Origin: Scopulibacillus_A cellulosilyticus
GTDB lineage: Bacteria > Bacillota > Bacilli > Bacillales > Sporolactobacillaceae
NCBI RefSeq assembly: GCF_042665295.1
Contig: NZ_JBHTCO010000004.1
Span: 372,001-436,000 of the forward strand
DNA length: 64,000 nt
Direction of reading: 5' to 3'
This document shows, piece by piece, positions 57,893 to 64,000 of the stretch. The notes beneath the pieces were generated by a model. It did no database searches, was not told where the DNA came from, and worked only from the letters and a program-made list of their open reading frames with translations. The number at the start of each line of letters is the position of its first letter. Within the stretch, counting starts at the first letter, position 1. The translations under genes and the position numbers were made by a program.

Positions 57893-59572
57893 CTATTTGC
57901 TTTCCGAAACTTCCATAATAATTGGTAATATCATCGGTCTGCGGCGCGTTTTTTCATATAAGAATGGCGCAAGTGTTTCGGTGATTTCGTTTTTAATTTC
58001 CGTCCATTGGGTCGTTTTTCTTTCCATCACTGTATCCAGATGCTTACTTAACAGGCTTTGTGCGTCATTAATTAAATCTCCGGATTCTCTCATATAAACA
58101 AATCCTCTTGAGATGATATCAGGTCCTGCAAGCACTTTATGATTTTTCATATCAATGCTGACAACAACGATAACTAGACCTTCTTCCGATAAAATTTTCC
58201 GGTCTCTTAATACGATATTGCCAATATCGCCAACACCGCTGCCGTCAATAAATACTGAACCTGATGGGATTTTTCCGGCAATATGCGCTTCATCATTGTC
58301 CAGTGCGAGTACGTCGCCGTTATCCATTATAAATGAATGGTCAAGAGGAACGCCGCAGTCATGCGCGTGTTCAACATGCCGTTTCAACATGCGGTATTCA
58401 CCGTGAATCGGCATGAAAAATTTCGGTTTTATTAAACGGAGCATCAGCTTTTGTTCTTCTTGGCCGCCGTGCCCCGAAGTATGAATATCGGTGATATTGC
58501 TCTGGATTACATCAGCCCCGGCGCGAAACAGCTGGTTGACCGTTTTATTGACACTGACCGCATTGCCTGGTATTGGCGATGATGAGAAGACGACCGTATC
58601 GCCGGGAATAATTTGAATTTGCCTATGTGTACCGTTAGCAATTCTTGATAATGCGGCCATTGGTTCACCTTGGCTGCCCGTACAAAGAATGGCAACTTTG
58701 TCTTCCGGCAGCCGATTGATTTTCTGGTGATCTATAAAGGTATCCTTAGGTGCGCGAATGTATCCAAGTTCTTGTCCAATTGTAATTGATGCTTCCATGC
58801 TGCGGCCAAAGACAGCAATTTTACGGCCTGTACTAATCGCAGCTTCAACAACCTGCTGTAAGCGGTGAATATTGGAAGCGAAAGTAGCGAAAATAATCCG
58901 CCCTCTAACTTTTCGGAAGATATCTGTTATATTAGCACCTACTTGCCGTTCTGACATGGTAAAGTTCGGCACTTCACTATTCGTGCTGTCAGAAAGAAGA
59001 CATAATACACCTTCCTTGCCGATTTCAGCCATTTTAGTTAAATTGGCAGGATGTCCAACCGGTGTAAAATCAAATTTGAAATCACCAGTGTGTACAATGG
59101 TTCCAGGCGGTGTTTTGACAACAATGCCATATGAATCAGGGATACTATGTGTCGTACGGAAAAAGGTAACAGACGTTTTTTGAAATTTAATCACATCATC
59201 TTCGCTGATGATATTCAGCTTGGCGCGTCTTAATAAACCGTGCTCATCAAGCTTATTGCGGATGAGGCCCATAGCAAGCTTTCCGGCATATATCGGCACA
59301 TTAATTTCTCTAAGTAAATAAGGCACGCCGCCAATATGGTCTTCATGTCCATGTGTTATGAATAGACCTTTTACTTTGTCCGCATTTTTAACTAAGTAAG
59401 TATAATCAGGAATAACATAGTCAATACCAAGAAGCTCATCTTCAGGGAATTTAATACCGGCGTCTATAAGAATAATTTCATCTTGGAACTGGACAGCATA
59501 AGTATTTTTTCCGATCTCGCCTAAACCGCCGAGAGCGAAAACGGCTGTTTGATGGTTTTTAACGAATTTCAT
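57893..59572 (-). CDS. rnjA: Ribonuclease J1
   Basis: 559 residues, metallo-beta-lactamase/beta-CASP fold: GGLGEIGKN start, metal motif HGHEDHIGG (~75-83), beta-CASP motifs (STGRKIAVFGRSMEASI, GSQGEPMAALSRIANG) and HTSGHGGQEEQK. 5'-3' exo- and endoribonuclease at the centre of mRNA turnover. ATG, four bases after rpoY, so translationally coupled. Confidence 0.96.
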   Translation of the reverse strand: MKFVKNHQTAVFALGGLGEIGKNTYAVQFQDEIILIDAGIKFPEDELLGIDYVIPDYTYLVKNADKVKGLFITHGHEDHIGGVPYLLREINVPIYAGKLAMGLIRNKLDEHGLLRRAKLNIISEDDVIKFQKTSVTFFRTTHSIPDSYGIVVKTPPGTIVHTGDFKFDFTPVGHPANLTKMAEIGKEGVLCLLSDSTNSEVPNFTMSERQVGANITDIFRKVRGRIIFATFASNIHRLQQVVEAAISTGRKIAVFGRSMEASITIGQELGYIRAPKDTFIDHQKINRLPEDKVAILCTGSQGEPMAALSRIANGTHRQIQIIPGDTVVFSSSPIPGNAVSVNKTVNQLFRAGADVIQSNITDIHTSGHGGQEEQKLMLRLIKPKFFMPIHGEYRMLKRHVEHAHDCGVPLDHSFIMDNGDVLALDNDEAHIAGKIPSGSVFIDGSGVGDIGNIVLRDRKILSEEGLVIVVVSIDMKNHKVLAGPDIISRGFVYMRESGDLINDAQSLLSKHLDTVMERKTTQWTEIKNEITETLAPFLYEKTRRRPMILPIIMEVSESK

Positions 59573-59575
59573 AGG

Positions 59576-59785
59576 CTATATTTGCTCCACTTTAAAGTTT
59601 TCCGATTGTTTCTCATAGTCAAGGTATGCGCCGTCTACCTTAATAACAACCTCAAGGTTATATGGTTTATCCGCGAGCTTTTCGCGAACCTCGCGTTCAC
59701 TTTCAGCTTCGATGTAAAGTGTTTTCGTATTTTCCCTTACAGGAACTTCTTCTTTTGACTCCTGATAATGTACTTTGTAAATCAT
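59576..59785 (-). CDS. rpoY: RpoY (epsilon) subunit of RNA polymerase
   Basis: 69 residues, matching YkzG/RpoY in length and pattern (IYKVHYQESKEEVPVRENT, LDYEKQSENFKVEQI). Small accessory subunit, always linked to rnjA in Bacillales. ATG after AAGGAGAGG. Confidence 0.94.
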   Translation of the reverse strand: MIYKVHYQESKEEVPVRENTKTLYIEAESEREVREKLADKPYNLEVVIKVDGAYLDYEKQSENFKVEQI

Positions 59786-59870
59786 GTAAAACCTCTCCTT
59801 ATAATCCTGAATATTTTTCCTGTGTCTATTATAAATGAAATAAAGACGTTTTTCAGTAAATATTATTATT

Positions 59871-59895
59871 GACCGGCACTCAGACAGCGCCGGTC
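59871..59895 (-). terminator. Hairpin between small peptide gene and rpoY
   Basis: Perfect GACCGGC/GCCGGTC stem with an 11-base loop. The flanking T run is short, so it may be a processing or pausing hairpin. Confidence 0.45.
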
Positions 59896-59902
59896 TCGAA
59901 AC

Positions 59903-59980
59903 CTAAATTTGAGCTAAGCGGTTTTTCGCTATAAGCTCTTTCATTCTTCTCAGCCATTTTTTCTTTACTCTTCTAAACAT
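59903..59980 (-). CDS. Basic 25-residue peptide with a strong ribosome binding site
   Basis: Minus strand: AAGGAGGGTGACC, then ATG and 25 codons: MFRRVKKKWLRRMKELIAK and NRLAQI. Net charge about +9, amphipathic helix. A consensus Shine-Dalgarno at exact spacing argues that it is translated. I do not recognise it; it could be a spore or nucleic-acid-binding peptide. It is followed by a hairpin and may be cotranscribed with rpoY-rnjA. Confidence 0.55.
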   Translation of the reverse strand: MFRRVKKKWLRRMKELIAKNRLAQI

Positions 59981-60148
59981 GGTCACCCTCCTTGAAGCAT
60001 TTCTTGGTGCTGATCCAGGAAAGCTTGACCACATATCACATGGCTTGTTATTAGTTTGCACAATTGGTATAAAACCATGTAAAATATATATTTGTTGTTA
60101 CCGGCAAAATTTTTTATTAACTGACATATCCTAAAGGGGGAAACAGAT

Positions 60149-60931
60149 ATGACAGAACAAAAAATTGTTTTCTTTGATATAGACGGAACATTACTGGATA
60201 ATGAAAAGAAGATTCCAAAATCAACAGCAAATGCCGTTAAGAAGCTGCAAGAAAATGGTGTGATAACAGCAATAGCTACCGGGCGGGCGCCATTTATGTT
60301 TGCTCATATTCGTGAACAATTAAACATTCAAACCTTCGTAAGCTTTAACGGGCAATATGTTGTCCATAATAATGAACCTGTTTTGAAAAACCCGTTATCC
60401 CGAAAATCGCTGCTTTCTCTTGAAAAGAAAGCTGCTGACAGCGGACATCCGATGGCATTTTTAGGAACTGAAACAATGGCTGCTAATTGCAATAATCATC
60501 AATATATTATTGATAGCTTTAAAGATCTTAAAATATCTCCGCCGCTTGAAGACCGTATGTTTCACCATCATGAAGATATTTATCAAGCTTTGGTATTTTG
60601 TGAACAAAAAGACAAGGCAGATTACCTTAATACGGAGCGGGACTTTGAGTATATACGATGGCATGAATACTCAATGGACGTTGTACCGACCGGAGGTTCA
60701 AAAGCAGAGGGCATTAAACGTTTATTAAACAAACTCAATATTGATGTTAAAAATACCTATGCTTTTGGCGACGCATTGAATGATATAGAAATGCTTTCTT
60801 TTGTTCAGCACAGTTTTGCAATGGGAAATGGGATGGACGAAGCCAAGAAAGCGGCAAAATATGTTACTAAACACGTTCAAGAAGACGGTATATATTATGG
60901 TTTACAAAAAGCGGGTCTTTTAAACGTATAA
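60149..60931 (+). CDS. ykrA: HAD-superfamily Cof-type phosphatase (YkrA)
   Basis: 260 residues. Motif I FFDIDGTLLD (~10), motif II ATGRAPF, Lys in the KAEGIKRLL region and motif III-IV FGDALNDIEML. Cof subfamily with a C2 cap. Sugar- or nucleotide-phosphate phosphatase; the substrate is unknown. Gene order rnjA-rpoY-ykrA-def-ykyA-pdhA matches B. subtilis. ATG after AAAGGGGG. Confidence 0.9.
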   Translation: MTEQKIVFFDIDGTLLDNEKKIPKSTANAVKKLQENGVITAIATGRAPFMFAHIREQLNIQTFVSFNGQYVVHNNEPVLKNPLSRKSLLSLEKKAADSGHPMAFLGTETMAANCNNHQYIIDSFKDLKISPPLEDRMFHHHEDIYQALVFCEQKDKADYLNTERDFEYIRWHEYSMDVVPTGGSKAEGIKRLLNKLNIDVKNTYAFGDALNDIEMLSFVQHSFAMGNGMDEAKKAAKYVTKHVQEDGIYYGLQKAGLLNV

Positions 60932-60933
60932 AA

Positions 60934-60965
60934 AAAATGCTGGATACTTCCAGCATTTTTTTATA
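60934..60965. terminator. Terminator between ykrA and def
   Basis: AAAATGCTGG/CCAGCATTTT stem with T7 on the plus strand and A7 on the minus strand, between convergent genes. Confidence 0.85.
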
Positions 60966-60967
60966 TT

Positions 60968-61516
60968 TTATTCTTTAAGTGCGCCTTCCGGAACCTTAAA
61001 TGGATTTTCTTTATCTATACGATCATAGAACATAATTCCGTCCAAATGATCAATCTCATGCTGAACGGCTATGGCGGCAAGCCCTTTTAACCGCAATATA
61101 ACTTCCTTATTATTAATATCGTAAGCATGCACTTTAATTCTTGCCTGGCGCGGCACGATGCCGGGGACATCGCGATCAACAGACAAGCATCCTTCTCCGC
61201 CCTCAAGGTATGTTTGTTCCACAGAGTGGCTGATAATTTTAGGATTAAACAAAGCATACTGATGAAGTTTATCTTTATCGTCCGTTAAATAAATGGCTAT
61301 CATTCTTTTGCTAACACCAATTTGTGGAGCAGCGAGTCCAATGCCTGCCCGCAAATGATATTTTTCGGCAATCTCTTCGTCTTGACTATTAATTAGAAAT
61401 TCCATCATTTTTTTTAATGTTTCTTTATCACTATCTGATGCGGGAATTTGTACATCTTCGGCGACTTGACGCAGAATAGGATCTCCCTCTCTAACGATGT
61501 CATCCATGGTCAGCAT
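60968..61516 (-). CDS. def: Peptide deformylase
   Basis: About 182 residues with the three PDF motifs: GIGLAAPQIG (~60), EGCLSV (Cys ligand) and QHEIDHLDG (two His, catalytic Glu). Removes the formyl group from nascent proteins. Type with an N-terminal insert (~20-50), as in B. subtilis DefB/YkrB. ATG 61516 follows GAGGAG; the GTG at 61525 overlaps the ribosome binding site. Confidence 0.95.
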   Translation of the reverse strand: MLTMDDIVREGDPILRQVAEDVQIPASDSDKETLKKMMEFLINSQDEEIAEKYHLRAGIGLAAPQIGVSKRMIAIYLTDDKDKLHQYALFNPKIISHSVEQTYLEGGEGCLSVDRDVPGIVPRQARIKVHAYDINNKEVILRLKGLAAIAVQHEIDHLDGIMFYDRIDKENPFKVPEGALKE

Positions 61517-61631
61517 TAATAACACTCCTCATTGCTTCGATCTGTATAAAATTTCATATGTATAGTTTATCACAACACTTATTAAACTTAAAAACCAATT
61601 TCATTTCTGTGATTGCCGGTCACAGTTTGCA

Positions 61632-61683
61632 TACCAACCATCAGTTGGGGGATGTATGGGCCCCCGTCTGATGGAAGTTTCTC
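61632..61683. repeat. Dispersed hairpin element, copy 2
   Basis: CCATCAG...CTGATGG outer stem and GGGGG/CCCCC inner stem, followed by AAGTTTC. Aligns with 11143-11194; the stem bases differ but pairing is kept. It sits directly after the His-rich protein's stop codon (minus strand). Confidence 0.6.
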
Positions 61684-62082
61684 TTAAAGGATCGCAGACG
61701 CCCCTACGATGATCAGCAAAATAAACAATACAACAATTAAAACAAAATTACGATTGCCGCATGGCTCGTAACAGCCCATTTGATAAGCCGGGTAACAACA
61801 TTCTTGGTGCATAGGATAATAACCATCATAATGATCCCACAATACAGGTTCCATCATCGGATGACAGCCGCATTCTGCTCCAAACGGCTCCGCAAATACC
61901 GCATGGGCATATGGATGTTCATAGAAATGGTGCTTATGATGATGGTGGTGATGCGGATGGTGGCCGTGATGATGGTGTGGATGGTGATGATGCGGCATTA
62001 CCGGATTTTCCATATTAATATTACCCATGTTCTCCCAATGACCCATATGGTCCCAATGCTCCATATTTTCAAAATGTTCCAT
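61684..62082 (-). CDS. His-rich protein with C-terminal YjcZ-type transmembrane helix
   Basis: 132 residues. N-terminal half: repeats like EHWDHMGHWENMG, then a tract of about 20 His with Pro and Gly (~32-52). The middle is Cys/Met/Tyr-rich (CGCHPMM, ECCYPAYQMGCYEPCG). The final ~20 residues (FVLIVVLFILLIIVGASAIL) are a membrane helix of the YjcZ type. Probably a metal-binding spore-coat or outer-membrane protein; not a known named family. A sigma-K promoter fits. ATG after AGGAGG. Residues Cys/His could bind Zn, Cu or Ni. Confidence 0.8.
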   Translation of the reverse strand: MEHFENMEHWDHMGHWENMGNINMENPVMPHHHHPHHHHGHHPHHHHHHKHHFYEHPYAHAVFAEPFGAECGCHPMMEPVLWDHYDGYYPMHQECCYPAYQMGCYEPCGNRNFVLIVVLFILLIIVGASAIL

Positions 62083-62117
62083 GCCGATTCCTCCTGTAAA
62101 AAAATACGGTACATTTA

Positions 62118-62144
62118 TAACATATGACCCGGGTACAAATGTGT
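62118..62144 (-). promoter_or_regulatory. Sigma-K (late mother cell) promoter of the His-rich protein gene
   Basis: Minus strand: AC (-35 element, plus 62143-62144), 16-base spacer, CATATGTTA (plus 62118-62126), an exact match to AC-N16/17-CATANNNTA. The start codon is 36 bases further. Confidence 0.65.
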
Positions 62145-62258
62145 TTGGATGGTTGCCCAGTATGTTTTTTCATGATTCGCATGTCAATTATTATCATAAT
62201 TTGTTATGATTTATACTGATTGTAAGTTGGATAGAGAGAAATATGAGGAGGAACTGTC

Positions 62259-62912
62259 TTGAGATTGTTTCGAGTGTTACCTATGTTATTGATAACGGGG
62301 TTGCTTTTGTCTGCATGCAGCTTAACTGAAAGTCCGAGTCAGAAAATCTATACCCTGGCAGAGAAATCGGCTTCTAAAGAAAAAGATTTTAATCAAGTTC
62401 AAAAACCGCTTGTTGATGCTGAAGAGAAAGAACAAGCTATATATAATCAGTTAGTCACCCTTGATAAAAATAATGTTAAACAGACTGCAAAATTAAGTGA
62501 CCAAGCGGTTCAATCAGTCGAAAATAGGGGTCGGCTTTTAAAAAAAGAAAAGAAAAGTATTGATAATGCGTACAATACTTTTAAACAGGCTGTACCTGAA
62601 ATAAACAAAATAAAAGATGTTAAATTGAAAAATAAGGCAAAGCAAATGGCGGATACAATGAAAGCCCGCTATAAAGATTATCAAATATTACATAATGAAT
62701 ATTCTGAAGCCTTAAAAGACGACCGGAAGCTTTATGAATTATTTAAGGATAAGAATTTAAAGATTGAGACATTGCAAACTCAATTAGAAAAAGTAAACAA
62801 TCATTATAAAGCGATAAGTAAAGATAAAGAAACTTTTAATAAAGCAACAAAAATATTCAATCAACAAAAGAAAACTTTTTATGATGCTGCAGATATCAAT
62901 AATAAGAAATGA
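62259..62912 (+). CDS. ykyA: YkyA-like cell-wall-binding lipoprotein
   Basis: 217 residues, TTG start after GAGGAGG. Lipobox LLSACS with Cys ~20, then an almost entirely helical Lys/Gln/Glu-rich coiled coil. Proposed wall-binding lipoprotein; it precedes pdhA in Bacillus. No enzymatic motif. Confidence 0.9.
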   Translation: MRLFRVLPMLLITGLLLSACSLTESPSQKIYTLAEKSASKEKDFNQVQKPLVDAEEKEQAIYNQLVTLDKNNVKQTAKLSDQAVQSVENRGRLLKKEKKSIDNAYNTFKQAVPEINKIKDVKLKNKAKQMADTMKARYKDYQILHNEYSEALKDDRKLYELFKDKNLKIETLQTQLEKVNNHYKAISKDKETFNKATKIFNQQKKTFYDAADINNKK

Positions 62913-62938
62913 AAAAGGCGCCAATGGCGCCTTTTTTC
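62912..62938 (+). terminator. Terminator after ykyA
   Basis: Perfect AAAAAGGCGCC/GGCGCCTTTTT stem, AAT loop. Confidence 0.85.
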
Positions 62939-63414
62939 ATGACAGCGCTATTACAGATATAGTACAGATGGTTATTTTTTATTATAACAGTTTGTGGGAC
63001 AGAATGTAGTTCTTCTTTATTGACTTAAGCAATGTACGTATTATACACTGTTAATGGATATGGGTTGTACTAGTCAAAAGTTTTTAAATCACTAAGACAG
63101 ATTAATAGCAGTCAAGACCCATTATTTATAACATAAGTTGATTAAATGACGTTTTAAACGGGTATACCAAGTATGGTACAAGTTTTAAACGTTAATAAAC
63201 ATACTTAACATTATAAAGTTAACTTGGCCGGCGCCAAGCCGATAGGCACAGGTGATTGCCCAGTTGCACTTATACTATCTGCCTTTCATGGCAACTGCGT
63301 CGAATTTACCTTCTATGCTGCCATGATATAAATCCGATGATAGTGTAAAAAATGATAAATTTAACCAAACTGCTATTAACCCATTTTTTTATTTGAAAGG
63401 AAGAGGTGAAAGGA
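62939..63414 (+). other. Long pdhA leader region
   Basis: 476 bases. Holds a candidate promoter (TTGACT 63020-63025, 16-base spacer, TATACA) and a higher-G+C structured block (63222-63325) in otherwise AT-rich sequence. No credible small gene was found. Confidence 0.5.
63222..63325. ncRNA. Structured noncoding element, copy B (homologous to 32489-32590)
   Basis: Blocks: ACTTGGC-CGGC-type hairpin (63222-63238), CCGATAGGCACAG, 17 variable bases, CTTATACT (63269-63276), 21 variable bases, CGTCGAATTT (63298-63307), GCTGCCA. The variable bases next to the last blocks pair with each other: CAGTTGC (63261-63267) with GCAACTG (63291-63297). It lies about 90 bases before the pdhA start codon. Unknown identity. 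Confidence 0.6.
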
Positions 63415-64000
63415 TTGGCAACTAAAAAACTTGACAAAGTTGAGAAGCAATTTGAAATGCTGCAAATTCTCAACGAAGAAGGAGAAGTTGTTAACGAAAA
63501 GGCGATGCCTGATCTCTCTGACGATGAATTAAAAGAATTAATGCGCCGTATGGTCTATACAAGAATTTGGGACCAAAGAGCGCTTTCTTTAAACAGACAA
63601 GGACGTTTAGGATTCTACGCGCCGGTAGCCGGACAAGAAGCTTCCATGCTTGCAAGCGAATTTGCAATGGAAGATGAAGACTGGTTATTACCGTCTTATC
63701 GCGATATTCCTCAATTAGTATTTCATGGATTGCCTTTAACAAAAGCATTCTTATATTCCAGAGGTCATTTTATGGGCGGACAAATTCCTGAGGGTGTTAA
63801 CGCTTTAATGCCTCAAATCATTATTGCTGCGCAATGTACACAGTGTGCAGGAATTGCCTTAGGGCTTAAAAAGCGCGGTAAAAAGAACGTTGCATTCACA
63901 TACTTTGGCGATGGCGCAACCTCTCAAGGCGACTTTTATGAAGGCCTTAACTTTGCCGGTGCTTATCAGGCTCCAGCTGTCTTTATTTCACAAAACAACC
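63415..64000 (+). CDS. pdhA: Pyruvate dehydrogenase E1 alpha subunit (N-terminal part; runs off window)
   Basis: TTG start behind AAGAGGTGAAAGG. The first ~195 residues are visible: a charged N-terminal arm, then MPDLSDDELKELMRRMVYTR, RQGRLGFYAP, GQEASMLAS, YRDIPQLVFHGLPL and the thiamine-diphosphate motif start GDGATSQGDFYEGLNFAG (~175-190). Forms the E1 of pyruvate dehydrogenase with PdhB. The position after ykyA matches B. subtilis. The 3' end lies outside the window. Confidence 0.96.
   Translation, partial: MATKKLDKVEKQFEMLQILNEEGEVVNEKAMPDLSDDELKELMRRMVYTRIWDQRALSLNRQGRLGFYAPVAGQEASMLASEFAMEDEDWLLPSYRDIPQLVFHGLPLTKAFLYSRGHFMGGQIPEGVNALMPQIIIAAQCTQCAGIALGLKKRGKKNVAFTYFGDGATSQGDFYEGLNFAGAYQAPAVFISQNN

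Noticed and set aside
1..64000. CRISPR arrays, tRNA, rRNA, prophage genes
   Set aside because: No regularly spaced repeats, cloverleaf or rRNA-like sequence and no phage structural gene were seen.

Overview
The window looks like chromosome from an endospore-forming Bacillales species. It has a low-to-moderate G+C content and strong AGGAGG-type ribosome binding sites. It also carries spore genes (gerPA/PF-like, gerPC-like, csgA, Spo0E-like, YjcZ-like) and two blocks whose order I recognise from Bacillus subtilis: darB-ccpC-dapH-dapL-ykuS-ykuT-ykuU, and ktrC/rnjA-rpoY-ykrA-def-ykyA-pdhA. It is not B. subtilis itself, because it carries an ethanolamine microcompartment locus and several rearrangements. 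No tRNA, rRNA, CRISPR array or intact transposase was seen.

Layout. 1-5.2 kb: two NlpC/P60 cell-wall hydrolases (the second CwlO-like, with a perfect WalR box), a betaine-type transporter, a small probable spore protein and an alpha/beta hydrolase. 5.2-8.6 kb: a spore island (gerPC-like, three gerPA/PF-like genes, an Hsp20), a frameshifted histidine phosphatase, a DinB-like protein and a 22-residue YjcZ-like gene. 8.7-24.5 kb: the ethanolamine locus. The EutW/EutV two-component antiterminator precedes eat-eutS-eutP and eutA-B-C-L-E-M-pduL-(unnamed)-eutN-BMC, followed by mdh and an iron alcohol dehydrogenase. Two EutV-type antitermination leaders and a perfect cre site show how it is probably switched: ethanolamine through EutW/EutV, with glucose repression on eutV.

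24.6-41.6 kb: a small basic protein, an EamA exporter, a yhcEFGHI-like GntR/ABC operon, brnQ with a CodY box, an intracellular subtilisin, cidR/cidA/cidB-like genes, an HPr-like protein, a MarR/MMPL pair, csgA, and a ykaA-pit phosphate operon behind a four-repeat PhoP box. 41.6-56 kb: a 5'-3' exonuclease, Spo0E-like phosphatase, darB, a multidrug MFS gene, ccpC, the acetylase-branch lysine/DAP genes with an embedded class-III aminotransferase, tandem KtrB/KtrD-type potassium channels, ykuT, a peroxiredoxin, and a PuuP-like permease behind a sigma-54 promoter. 56-64 kb: an orphan CydB-like protein, ktrC, rnjA-rpoY, a HAD phosphatase, peptide deformylase, a His-rich spore-type membrane protein with a sigma-K promoter, ykyA, and the start of pdhA.

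The most novel signal is a pair of noncoding elements, after isp (32489-32590) and before pdhA (63222-63325). They share conserved blocks at nearly identical spacing, with compensatory stem changes, and look like two copies of one structured RNA or mobile-element end that I cannot name. A second hairpin family occurs at 11143-11194 and 61632-61683.
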